NCBI GenBank assembly: GCA_018372435.1
Contig: JAHAJA010000009.1
Location: 1-64,000 of the forward strand
DNA length: 64,000 bases
Reading direction: 5' to 3'
Source of the DNA: Clostridiales bacterium
GTDB lineage: Bacteria > Bacillota > Clostridia > Lachnospirales > Lachnospiraceae
The translations under genes and the position numbers were made by a program. Below the pieces are notes generated by a model, which saw only the letters and a list, made by a program, of their open reading frames with translations, ran no database searches and was not told the DNA's origin. Below are positions 25,871 through 34,158 of this stretch, piece by piece. Numbering within the stretch: the stretch's first letter is position 1; the number at the start of each line of letters is the position of its first letter.

Positions 25871-26650
25871 CTATATCTTTTTATAGAAGAATGATTTATG
25901 TGATGTAAAGCCTAACGTTTGTGGCTGGATTATCTGCTCCGTACTACCTACGAATAAAATGCCTTCTCTTTTCAAAGCGTTATTAAACTTCTTGTAGATC
26001 TCTATCTTAGCCTCTTCTGTAAAATAAATCAACACATTACGACATACAATCAAGTCACATGAATCAGGATAGGAATCTTTTAATAAATCGTGTTTTCTAA
26101 ACTCAACACACTTCTTAATCTCATCATTTATTTTATAAGATTTATCACTTATTTTAGTAAAGTATTTCGTAACAAACTCTGGAGGTAATCCTTTCAAGCT
26201 CTTATCACTATACAGACCACATTGTGCCTTTTCAAGAATTTGTTTATCGATATCGGTTGCTATTATCTTAATTTGACTTAATGGTAAGAACTTTGATAAT
26301 AGCATTACAAGTGAATATGGTTCATCTCCTGTTGAACAAGCCGCACTCCAGATCTTCAATTTCTTTCCGAACTGATTGGCCAGATATGGATAGACTTCTT
26401 TCTCTAATATTTGCCATTGTTCTGGATTACGATAGAATTCTGATACATTAATCGTTAAGTATGTTACAAATTCATCATATAATACTTTATCAGTTTTAAT
26501 TGTATTAACATATGTACTATAAGAATCTATATTATGTTTCGTTATTAACGCATCAATTCTACGTTTCATCTGTCGTTCTTTATATGAGTTCAAGTCAATC
26601 GTAGTCAATTTTAAAATCTGATCTTTAAACACTTCATAACTATCTACCAA
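25871..26650 (-). CDS. cheR: CheR-type protein-glutamate methyltransferase
   Basis: SAM-dependent methyltransferase that methylates chemoreceptor glutamates. N-terminal helical CheR domain (about 8-70, with IDLNSYKERQMKRRID), then the catalytic domain with the SAM-binding segment SAACSTGDEPYS and ATDIDKQ...A..G.Y, and CDLIVCRNVLIYF. No receptor, cheA, cheB or cheW gene lies nearby, so this is a detached family member. A GTG at 26662 is in frame but lies within the SD AAAGGTGAG; the TTG at 26650 is better spaced and matches homologue N-termini. Confidence 0.9.
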   Translation of the reverse strand: MVDSYEVFKDQILKLTTIDLNSYKERQMKRRIDALITKHNIDSYSTYVNTIKTDKVLYDEFVTYLTINVSEFYRNPEQWQILEKEVYPYLANQFGKKLKIWSAACSTGDEPYSLVMLLSKFLPLSQIKIIATDIDKQILEKAQCGLYSDKSLKGLPPEFVTKYFTKISDKSYKINDEIKKCVEFRKHDLLKDSYPDSCDLIVCRNVLIYFTEEAKIEIYKKFNNALKREGILFVGSTEQIIQPQTLGFTSHKSFFYKKI

Positions 26651-26790
26651 TTTTACACTCACCTTTCATTCAATACTCACACGATAGTCAATTGCATAAC
26701 TTTTCTCCATGTCTAACGCATTCCTGTGTTTTAAATCCGTCTACTAAAGTTTGGCTAGAACAAAGCGACTTGCACATACAACACAGTATA

Positions 26791-26901
26791 AAAAAAGACT
26801 TATTAATTTGTATTTAGACATTACAGAATAGAATGCTTCCATTCTGTAATGCTTTAATCTAAACTACCATTCCGGTACTTTAATTAACAAATTAAAAAGT
26901 C
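26791..26901 (-). terminator. Large multi-helix terminator after ispH/S1
   Basis: On the minus strand three nested helices: outer GACTT-TTAATTTGT with ACAAATTAATAAGTC, middle TTTAGA with TCTAAA, and inner CATTACAGAAT with ATTCTGTAATG, followed by a run of T. About 110 bases, far larger than usual terminators. The 100 bases between this and the gene end hold smaller hairpins such as GTAAG/CTTAC. Confidence 0.7.
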
Positions 26902-27003
26902 AATCATTTTGAATACTGCTAAACGGAAATCCGCTGCACTACTGACGAAGTAAGCTTTCCTTACCTTATAGCTATCAACCTACTTAGTAGAATTCCTGTT
27001 GAA

Positions 27004-28926
27004 TTATTCTTCAATACTTTCTTCTTGTTCAGTATCAGCTTCTAAAGCTTTCATGCTTAAACTGATTTTTTTATCATCGTTGTTGAAATCAACAACTTTA
27101 GCTTTAATTTCTTGACCAACTTTTAATACATCAGCTGGTTTTTCAACGTGTTCTTTAGAGATTTGAGAAACATGAAGTAATGCATCTACTCCTGCTTCTA
27201 ACTCTACGAACGCACCGAAATCAGTCATACGAGCAACTTTACCAGTTACTTCAGCACCTACAGCATATTTTTCAGCAGCACTAATCCATGGATTTGTGTT
27301 ATCGAATTTTAAGCTAAGAGCAATTTTTTCTCCATCAATTTCTTTGATTAATACTTTTACTGTATCTCCAACTTTGAATACTTTCTTAGGATTTTCAACA
27401 CGTCCCCATGACATTTCAGAGATATGAAGAAGACCATCTGCACCACCTAAATCGATGAATGCACCAAAGTCTGTAACATTCTTTACAGTTCCTTCTACAG
27501 TCATACCTACACTGATTTTTTCAAATAATTCTTTTTGTAATTCTTTTTTCTTAGCAACAAGAAGTTGTTTACGGTCACCGATAATTCTTCTTCTTCTTGG
27601 GTTGAATTCACTAATTACGAATTCGATTTCTTGACCAGCATATTTTTCTAAGTTCTTTTCATATGAATCAGATACTAAACTAGCTGGGATAAAGATTCTT
27701 GCTTCATCAATAACTACGCTTAAACCGCCATCTAAAACAGCAGCTACTTTAGCTGTTAATACTTCTTTGTTATTGAAAGCTTCTTCTAATCTCTTATTGC
27801 CTTTTTCTGCTGCTAATCTCTTATATGTTAAAAGAACTTGTCCTTCACCATCGTTTACTTTAAGAACTTTAGCTTGCATTGTATCCCCTACAGATACTAC
27901 AGTAGTTAAATCTACATTAGGAGTATTAGTGTATTCGCTTCTAGTAATGATACCGTCTGCTTTGTAACCTATATTTAAGATAATTTCATCTTCTTTAACA
28001 TCGATAACTGATCCCTCTACAACCTCTCCGTTGTGTATTGTAACTAATGACTCCTCTAATAATTGTTCAAAACTCATTTCTGACATAGTCGTATGAACCT
28101 CCTTAATAATATTGTTTGGGGTTGAAGCCCCTGCGGTAATACCTACGCTACGAAAAGATTTAAATTGATTTAAATCCAGGTCACTGAGTGTCTGTATATA
28201 GTAAGTATCTTCACATTCTTCTTTACATATTTCATATAACTTCTGAGTGTTAGAACTATTCTTTCCACCAATAACAATCATAGCATCGGACTGTGAAGCT
28301 AATTCACGTGCCTCTGTCTGACGTTCTTCAGTGGCGTTGCAAATAGTATTTAAAACAAGTATATCATAACCCTTTTTCGAAATAATTTCAACTAAATCTT
28401 TAAATTTCTTGTAACTAAATGTCGTTTGGGCAACAATGCATAACTTTTTTTCAATTTCAAGGTTAAAATTGTTCGCATCCTCTATACTTCCTATTACTGT
28501 AACTGGTACCTTGGACCAACCAAGTATTCCAATCACTTCTGGGTGGTTTGGATTTCCAATAATCACAATATGTCTTCCAGCTTCTGACTCTTTCGCTACA
28601 ACTCGATGAATCTTCTTAACGAAAGGACATGTTGCGTCCACTACTGTAAGATTAGATTTTTCAATCTCTTCTTGTACCTCTTTTGATACTCCGTGCGATC
28701 TAATTATTATTGTTCCCTTAGTCTTATCATTTAATTCTTCCAGGTTATTAATTACTTTAACACCCTTTTTGTCAAGATCATTCACTACTTCTTCATTATG
28801 AATAATCGGTCCAAATGTATAGACCGTATCTTGTTTGTCAATTTGTTGATACACAGTATCAACAGCTCGTTTTACTCCAAAGCAAAAACCTGCACTTTCA
28901 GCTATGTTAACATTATAATCTTTCAC
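27004..28926 (-). CDS. ispH-rpsA: IspH (HMBPP reductase) fused to ribosomal protein S1
   Basis: A natural fusion of 640 residues. Residues about 1-285 are IspH, the 4Fe-4S enzyme making IPP and DMAPP in the last step of the MEP pathway; its three cysteines lie in AGFCFGV, VDATCPFV and LNTICNATEERQ. Residues about 300-630 carry four S1 RNA-binding domains; the third and fourth have the classical V(E/T)G.V....DFGAF(I/V)(D/E)L pattern. This fusion is known across Clostridia. A TTG at 28938 is in frame, but the GTG at 28926 lies five bases after GGAGG and is the real start. It follows cmk, as usual. Confidence 0.95.
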   Translation of the reverse strand: MKDYNVNIAESAGFCFGVKRAVDTVYQQIDKQDTVYTFGPIIHNEEVVNDLDKKGVKVINNLEELNDKTKGTIIIRSHGVSKEVQEEIEKSNLTVVDATCPFVKKIHRVVAKESEAGRHIVIIGNPNHPEVIGILGWSKVPVTVIGSIEDANNFNLEIEKKLCIVAQTTFSYKKFKDLVEIISKKGYDILVLNTICNATEERQTEARELASQSDAMIVIGGKNSSNTQKLYEICKEECEDTYYIQTLSDLDLNQFKSFRSVGITAGASTPNNIIKEVHTTMSEMSFEQLLEESLVTIHNGEVVEGSVIDVKEDEIILNIGYKADGIITRSEYTNTPNVDLTTVVSVGDTMQAKVLKVNDGEGQVLLTYKRLAAEKGNKRLEEAFNNKEVLTAKVAAVLDGGLSVVIDEARIFIPASLVSDSYEKNLEKYAGQEIEFVISEFNPRRRRIIGDRKQLLVAKKKELQKELFEKISVGMTVEGTVKNVTDFGAFIDLGGADGLLHISEMSWGRVENPKKVFKVGDTVKVLIKEIDGEKIALSLKFDNTNPWISAAEKYAVGAEVTGKVARMTDFGAFVELEAGVDALLHVSQISKEHVEKPADVLKVGQEIKAKVVDFNNDDKKISLSMKALEADTEQEESIEE

Positions 28927-28969
28927 TATTCCCTCCAAGTCTAAAGCGACTTGCCTCTCTAATTATGCC

Positions 28970-29644
28970 CTAACTAAGCTTAACTTTCTGATTAAATATC
29001 TTAATGATTTCATCAACAACTTCATCAATAGTCATATCAGAACTATCTACTAACGTTGCATCTTCAGCTTGGCATAATGGGGCGAATTCTCTTGTCATAT
29101 CTTGATGATCTCTTGCAATAATATCTGTTTCGATTTCTGCAATATCACAAACTACACATTTTGCTGTTAATTCTACATATCTTCTTCTAGCACGTTCAGT
29201 GGAAGAAGCTGTTAGATAGATTTTAACATCTGCATTCGGTAATACATAAGTTCCAATGTCTCTTCCATCCATAACAACGCTTGTTTTACTTGCAAGCTGT
29301 CTTTGTAACTCAACCATCTTCATACGGACATCTTTGTTTTTACTACTAGCAGAAGTCATCATTCCAACTTCTTCTGTACGAATAAAACCGTTAACATTCT
29401 CACCATTTAGTAAAACTTGTTGCTCTCCGTCTACGTATTCGATTGATACATTTACCTCGTTACATGCCTGTGTTATCTTAGCACTTTCATCTGCAGCGAT
29501 TTGGTTTCTCATTAGAAAAAGAGCTACCGCACGGTACATTGCTCCGGTATCCACGTAGATAAATCCCAATTCCTTTGCTATTTTCTTAGCGATTGTACTT
29601 TTACCAGCTCCTGCTGGTCCATCAATTGCAATACTGTAAACCAT
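28970..29644 (-). CDS. cmk: Cytidylate kinase
   Basis: Phosphorylates CMP and dCMP with ATP. The P-loop is in IAIDGPAGAGKSTIAK near the N-terminus, followed by YVDTGAMYRA and the DGRDIGTYV substrate segment; length 224, as expected. The open frame runs 39 codons further upstream, overlapping the flavoprotein gene, but ATG 29644 with SD TTGGAG and the canonical MVYSIAIDGP start is correct. It lies in the baiN-cmk-ispH/S1 unit. Confidence 0.96.
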   Translation of the reverse strand: MVYSIAIDGPAGAGKSTIAKKIAKELGFIYVDTGAMYRAVALFLMRNQIAADESAKITQACNEVNVSIEYVDGEQQVLLNGENVNGFIRTEEVGMMTSASSKNKDVRMKMVELQRQLASKTSVVMDGRDIGTYVLPNADVKIYLTASSTERARRRYVELTAKCVVCDIAEIETDIIARDHQDMTREFAPLCQAEDATLVDSSDMTIDEVVDEIIKIFNQKVKLS

Positions 29645-29724
29645 AAACAAAGCTCCAATCTGTCTGAATTTAGTCAAAGCAGAAACTATACTCCGAATCC
29701 ACTTCGCTACAAACCCGTTATGGG

Positions 29725-30954
29725 TTAAATAGAAGTTCCTGCTGCATAAGCAGTTGACCACGCAATCTGTAAGTTAAATCCTCCAGTTAATGCATCTAGG
29801 TCTAAAACTTCACCTATAAAATACACTCCTGTTGCAAGCTTAGATTCCATTGTTGCCGGATTAATCTCTTTAACAGAGATTCCCCCTTTCGTAATTACAG
29901 CTTCATTATAGCTGCGAAGACTAGCTACAGATAGTTTCATATTCTTAATTGTATGAACAAGTTTCATACGTTCATCTTTCGTAATAACATTAACTTTTTT
30001 ATACGGATCAATTCCACTAAGAGAAATTATAATAGGAATTATCTTTCTTGGCAATAGATTATCTAATGCATTTTTAAATTGTTTGTTAATAAACTCTTCA
30101 AAATCACGAGTAATCCTTGCATCTAATTGCTCCTCAGTTAATGCTGGCTTTAGATCTATACTTACAGCAATGTCACCCTTCTTCATATATGGGATAACAT
30201 AACTGCTCGCACTTAAAATAACAGGTCCACTAATTCCGAAATGTGTGAATAACATTTCACCGAAATCGCTATAGATTTCTTTGTTCTTAGCCGTTACTGT
30301 AACTTTGATGTTCTTTAGAGATAATCCTTGCAACTCTTTAATAAAGGATTCTTTAATATTAAATGGTACTAAAGATGGATTACATTCGGTGATATTATGT
30401 CCCATGCTCTTTGCAAAACGGTATCCATCGCCGGTGGAACCTGTGGTAGTATAGGATAGTCCTCCTGTTGCCACAATCACCGCATCGGCATGTATTAGCT
30501 TCTTGTCATCCTTTAGTCGAATACCTTTACATACTCCATCTAAGACAACAACTTCACTAACTTCACTACGAAAAGAAATAGTAACATCAAGTCGTTGTAA
30601 TTCTCTTTGTAGTGCTCCAATTACATCCGATGATTTATCTGATTCCGGAAAAACTCGATTCCCACGTTCAATCTTTGTCTTTAATCCGATTTCTTCAAAG
30701 AAATCAATCAAATCAAAATTGTTGTAAGCATAGAAACTACTATATAGGAATTTACTATTTGACATAACATGATCAAATAGTGTCTCCATATCACAAGCAT
30801 TCGTTATGTTACAGCGACCCTTACCTGTAATATATAATTTCTTTCCTAACTTTTCATTTTTCTCATATATTGTAACTTTATGACCGTTTCTTGCAGCGTA
30901 TATGCCTGCAAGCATACCAGCTGCACCGCCACCAACTATAATCACTTTACTCAT
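29725..30954 (-). CDS. FAD-dependent oxidoreductase, HI0933/BaiN family
   Basis: A 409-residue flavoprotein. N-terminal Rossmann motif VGGGAAGMLAGIYAA, then GKGRCNITN typical of the HI0933 family, and a C-terminal FAD block FIGEVLDLDALTGGFNLQIAWSTAYAAG. BaiN homologues act in bile-acid 7-dehydroxylation in gut clostridia, but this conserved gene next to cmk and ispH is general to Clostridia and its reaction is unknown. The frame is open upstream to ATG 31026, which has a strong SD; the family N-terminus begins at ATG 30954 (MSKVIIVGGG). Thus a 24-residue extension can be made, inside the structured element at 30961-31060. Confidence 0.85.
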   Translation of the reverse strand: MSKVIIVGGGAAGMLAGIYAARNGHKVTIYEKNEKLGKKLYITGKGRCNITNACDMETLFDHVMSNSKFLYSSFYAYNNFDLIDFFEEIGLKTKIERGNRVFPESDKSSDVIGALQRELQRLDVTISFRSEVSEVVVLDGVCKGIRLKDDKKLIHADAVIVATGGLSYTTTGSTGDGYRFAKSMGHNITECNPSLVPFNIKESFIKELQGLSLKNIKVTVTAKNKEIYSDFGEMLFTHFGISGPVILSASSYVIPYMKKGDIAVSIDLKPALTEEQLDARITRDFEEFINKQFKNALDNLLPRKIIPIIISLSGIDPYKKVNVITKDERMKLVHTIKNMKLSVASLRSYNEAVITKGGISVKEINPATMESKLATGVYFIGEVLDLDALTGGFNLQIAWSTAYAAGTSI

Positions 30955-30960
30955 TGTATA

Positions 30961-31060
30961 CCCATGCATATCACAAGTTAACTTGCAATACTGCCCAATT
31001 AGTAGATTGAAAGAAGGGCAACACATGACTCCTTCTATAAATTTGATTATTCTTTCAACC
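30961..31060 (-). promoter_or_regulatory. Structured leader element, copy A (before the flavoprotein gene)
   Basis: Reading the minus strand: GGTTGAAAG (31060-31052), SD AGAAGGAG and ATG (31026), TCATGT, GCCC (31019-31016), CTTTCAATC (31013-31005), GGGC (30996-30993), hairpin CAAG-TTAA-CTTG (30985-30974), GCATGG (30967-30962), then six or seven bases to the start codon. Possible helices: GGTTGAAAG with CTTTCAATC; TCATGT with GCATGG; GCCC with GGGC. The first helix crosses the other two, so they form a pseudoknot or alternative folds. A second copy lies at 52481-52577 with compensating base changes. Confidence 0.65.
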
Positions 31061-31069
31061 TTAACTTAC

Positions 31070-31963
31070 CTAGACCTCTGGATTAGTTTGATTGCCTTCT
31101 TCATCGTATCGATACACCTGGTATTCATTCCAGATTTCTTCTAATGAAGCAAACGTTGAAACTACCTCTTCTTGTTTTTGTTGGCATACACCTACTATGA
31201 TTGCATTGATAATACTCATAGGTGCTACAATAGAATCCGCTATGGAAGCCATATCGCAACGTGCTAAGAGATTGCAATCACAATATTTAGTCATTGGCGA
31301 GACATAACTATCGGTTATCGATACAAGCTTAGCTTTACGATTACTTGCAAATTCCATCGCTTTCAAAGTACTCCTTGAATATCTTGGAAAACTTATTCCT
31401 ACTAAAACATCTTCTTCACCAATTCGGTAAAGTTGTTCGAATAACTCACTTGTACTATTTGATTGAATCATTACTACATGATCAAAAATCAATCCAAGAT
31501 AATAACTCAAGAAACTTGCTAAAGGTGCACTACTTCGAATCCCTATAATATAGATCTTCTTCGCGTGCAATAACATCTCGATCGCATTCTTGAATGCCTC
31601 TTCATCAATTTCTTCCGCTGTAAGACGAATCTTCTCAGCATCAGAATGTAGAACATATTTTAAGATATTATCCTTATTGATACGATCAAAAGTTACTTCC
31701 ATACGTTGAACAGAATTCAATTTATTCTTTGCCATCTCTTCTAACGCACGTTGTAATTTAGGATAACCATCGTATCCAAGTATCGTAGCAAAACGCACTA
31801 CCGTCGACTCGCTAACACCAACAATTTTTCCCATCTTTGCCGCAGTAAGATACACCGCTTTATCATAATTGTTTAAAATATAGTTAGCAAGGAGCTTTTG
31901 CCCCTTGCTAAGTGAGTTGTATTTGTTATTAATATTTTTAACCAAATCTGTTTGCGTATTCAT
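31070..31963 (-). CDS. RpiR/MurR-family transcriptional regulator
   Basis: A 297-residue regulator with an N-terminal HTH domain (about 5-80, containing VGVSESTVVRFATILGYDGYPKLQ, the RpiR recognition-helix region) and a C-terminal SIS sugar-phosphate-binding domain (about 125-260, IYIIGIRSSAPLASFLSYYLG). Such proteins sense phosphosugars. No sugar operon adjoins it; it sits between a GerMN lipoprotein and the flavoprotein. A perfect palindrome at 32858-32875, upstream of this gene group, could be its site. Confidence 0.88.
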   Translation of the reverse strand: MNTQTDLVKNINNKYNSLSKGQKLLANYILNNYDKAVYLTAAKMGKIVGVSESTVVRFATILGYDGYPKLQRALEEMAKNKLNSVQRMEVTFDRINKDNILKYVLHSDAEKIRLTAEEIDEEAFKNAIEMLLHAKKIYIIGIRSSAPLASFLSYYLGLIFDHVVMIQSNSTSELFEQLYRIGEEDVLVGISFPRYSRSTLKAMEFASNRKAKLVSITDSYVSPMTKYCDCNLLARCDMASIADSIVAPMSIINAIIVGVCQQKQEEVVSTFASLEEIWNEYQVYRYDEEGNQTNPEV

Positions 31964-31993
31964 ACATACCCCTCTATTAGGTCGGTGGTGCCT

Positions 31994-32704
31994 TTAATTT
32001 GTATTACCTGTAATGTATGGCTCATTGATTCCATATTCATTATGACCACTTGTATAAGCTTCCCCATCTACACGGAAGATTACTTTCTTACATGTTGATA
32101 GATTATCAAGTAGACTATAAGAGATACTATCAAGCGTTGCTATCTCAACAGAAGCTCCCACACCTGATACTGGTGCACTATCTTTTTTGAAATTGACAAC
32201 TACTGTATCCCCTTCTTGTGATACGCTTTCAACCTTTACTTCATATGAGTTGGCACTAAAAGCTTTCACAACTTCATCAACAATAACTTCAGCTGTAATC
32301 TTAGTATCTGCAGAAACATAAGCAATTACATCTTCTGTCTCTAATGTTTCATCATTAATTGTATAGATTGGAAGTTCAATTTCTGATTTTTCATTATCTT
32401 TTGAAGAAGTACCTTTATCTGTACCATTTGTAGATGAATCTTGATTCGTTGTCGAATCATCACCTGTGGTTTCTTCGCCATTAACACCCGCTTGCGCATC
32501 CGATGAGTCTGTTTTTCCATCCTCTGAAGCATCTACATCCTTGTCAGGTCCATCTATCTCGTCATCTGTTAATTTATTGGTTGTATCAACTGATTCATTT
32601 ACTTGATTATTATCTATAACATCATCTTTTTTCTTACACCCAGTTACTGCAAGAACAGAAATTGATGCTATCGTTACTAATGTTAAAATTCTTTTCTTTT
32701 TCAT
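31994..32704 (-). CDS. GerMN-domain lipoprotein
   Basis: A 236-residue lipoprotein: signal peptide with lipobox VTGC (Cys23), a Ser/Asp/Thr-rich linker (about 30-112), then a GerMN domain (about 113-225, with IAYVSADTKITAEVIVDEVVKAF and VVVNFKKDS). GerMN domains occur in the spore germination protein GerM and other envelope proteins. It sits first in the group with rpiR and baiN; a sporulation or envelope role is inferred. GGAG is well placed before the ATG. Confidence 0.75.
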   Translation of the reverse strand: MKKKRILTLVTIASISVLAVTGCKKKDDVIDNNQVNESVDTTNKLTDDEIDGPDKDVDASEDGKTDSSDAQAGVNGEETTGDDSTTNQDSSTNGTDKGTSSKDNEKSEIELPIYTINDETLETEDVIAYVSADTKITAEVIVDEVVKAFSANSYEVKVESVSQEGDTVVVNFKKDSAPVSGVGASVEIATLDSISYSLLDNLSTCKKVIFRVDGEAYTSGHNEYGINEPYITGNTN

Positions 32705-32738
32705 GCATGTGCTCCTTTCAAATCACCACCAAATGACC

Positions 32739-32768
32739 AATTACTAAAATCTGATTAGTTTAGTAATT
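32739..32768. promoter_or_regulatory. Inverted repeat in the GerMN lipoprotein leader
   Basis: AATTACTAAA and TTTAGTAATT are perfect inverted copies separated by ten bases, 35 bases before the start codon. It could be an operator or a leader hairpin. Confidence 0.35.
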
Positions 32769-32857
32769 TCATTAACTATTCTTACAATAAAACAAAACTA
32801 TGTCATTTTTATGGTATTTCACTAAAAAATACTTTTATTTAGGAGCACTGGTTGTCT

Positions 32858-32875
32858 TTTGAAATGCATTTCAAA
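32858..32875. promoter_or_regulatory. Perfect 18-base palindrome upstream of the GerMN-rpiR group
   Basis: TTTGAAATGCATTTCAAA is perfectly palindromic. It lies between the cinA stop and the lipoprotein gene. No T run follows, so an operator (possibly for the RpiR protein) is more likely than a terminator. Confidence 0.45.
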
Positions 32876-32905
32876 TTATTTTGCTTGGCTCTGAACAGTC
32901 ACACA

Positions 32906-34156
32906 TTATTTGTAATTATTAAGTATACAACGGCGAAGTAGGTCCAGTGCATAAATAACAGCACCTTCACGTATCTTTTGACGATTTCCCTTGAAGTTAA
33001 ATTCCTTAACTGTTACTTTCTCATTAGCAAAACAAGCAATATAGACTAAACCAACAGGTTTTTCATCTGTTCCACCATCTGGTCCAGCAATACCTGTAAT
33101 TGCTACTGCTACATCAGAACCCGTGTTAATCGCTGCACCTTTCGCCATCTCTTTGGCACATTGTTCACTTACTGCGCCGTGTTTTTTAAGTGTATTCTTA
33201 CTAACATCTAGATTCTTCTTTTTCGCTTTATTCGAATACGTTATAAAACCTTCTTTAAGTACATCAGATGCACCTGCTACATTAACAATTCGTCCTGTAA
33301 ACAAACCACCTGTACATGATTCTGCCGTTGCAAGTGATAAATCGTATTTCTTTAATAATTTAACAACGGTATCTTCTAATGCTTCTGCTTCATCCGTTGT
33401 GTATACATTTTGTTTGAAACGATCTTTTAATTCTTTCACAATTGGTTTTACTAATTTCTTAGCTTCTTCTACCGAAGGTGCACTTGCCGTAACACGTAGA
33501 TGAACTTCTCCGCTTTTAGCATATGGTGCAATTGTAGGGTTTGATTGTGCTTCTATCAAATCCGTTATCTCAGTCTCAACCATGCTTTCACCAATACCAC
33601 AGATTTTGACCATCTTAGAATATATTACATTGGGATTAATCTGATTTAAGTATTCATAGATGTCATTTTCAAACATTGGGATCATCTCGTTTGGTGGTCC
33701 AGGAAGTAAGATTACACGCTTTCCTTCTTGTGTTTCAACGATTAATCCTGGTGCTGTACCATTCTGATTATCAACTACCTTGCAGCCTTCAATAATACTA
33801 GCTTGCTTCCAGTTATTCTCTGTTATTACTTTATAATTACTTCTTTTGAAATGATTCTCAATTCTTTCTCTTGTATGACGATCCTCTACGATAGGGAGAT
33901 TTAGTGCTTTCGCAACGGTTTCTTTAGTTAAATCGTCCTGTGTTGGACCTAACCCTCCTGTAAGAATAATAACGTCAGAACGATTAATTGCAGTTGTCAC
34001 TGTGTCTAATAATCGCTCTTCATTATCTCCTACGGTTACTTCATAGTATAATGACATACCAAGTTCTGCACATTTCTCAGATAGGTATGCAGCATTTGTA
34101 TTCACAATGTTACCGAGTAAAAGTTCTGTACCTACGCTAATCAATTCAACTACCAT
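32906..34156 (-). CDS. cinA: CinA family nicotinamide-nucleotide amidase / damage-inducible protein
   Basis: The N-terminal MoCF-like domain (about 1-170, ISVGTELLLGNIVNTNAAYLS and LTGGLGPTQDD) is linked to a C-terminal PncC-type domain (about 260-415, LATAESCTGGLF and GIAGPDGGT). Such proteins hydrolyse ADP-ribose and deamidate nicotinamide mononucleotide. Length 416 is standard. It follows pgsA directly (two bases). In many Firmicutes recA comes next; here recA is 17 kb away. Confidence 0.94.
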   Translation of the reverse strand: MVVELISVGTELLLGNIVNTNAAYLSEKCAELGMSLYYEVTVGDNEERLLDTVTTAINRSDVIILTGGLGPTQDDLTKETVAKALNLPIVEDRHTRERIENHFKRSNYKVITENNWKQASIIEGCKVVDNQNGTAPGLIVETQEGKRVILLPGPPNEMIPMFENDIYEYLNQINPNVIYSKMVKICGIGESMVETEITDLIEAQSNPTIAPYAKSGEVHLRVTASAPSVEEAKKLVKPIVKELKDRFKQNVYTTDEAEALEDTVVKLLKKYDLSLATAESCTGGLFTGRIVNVAGASDVLKEGFITYSNKAKKKNLDVSKNTLKKHGAVSEQCAKEMAKGAAINTGSDVAVAITGIAGPDGGTDEKPVGLVYIACFANEKVTVKEFNFKGNRQKIREGAVIYALDLLRRCILNNYK

Positions 34157-34158
34157 AA

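Noticed and set aside
30952..31026. Conserved leader peptide as the reason for the similarity between the two leader elements
   Set aside because: An indel between the copies puts their internal reading frames out of register, so the peptides differ while helices are kept; the conservation is at the RNA or DNA level.
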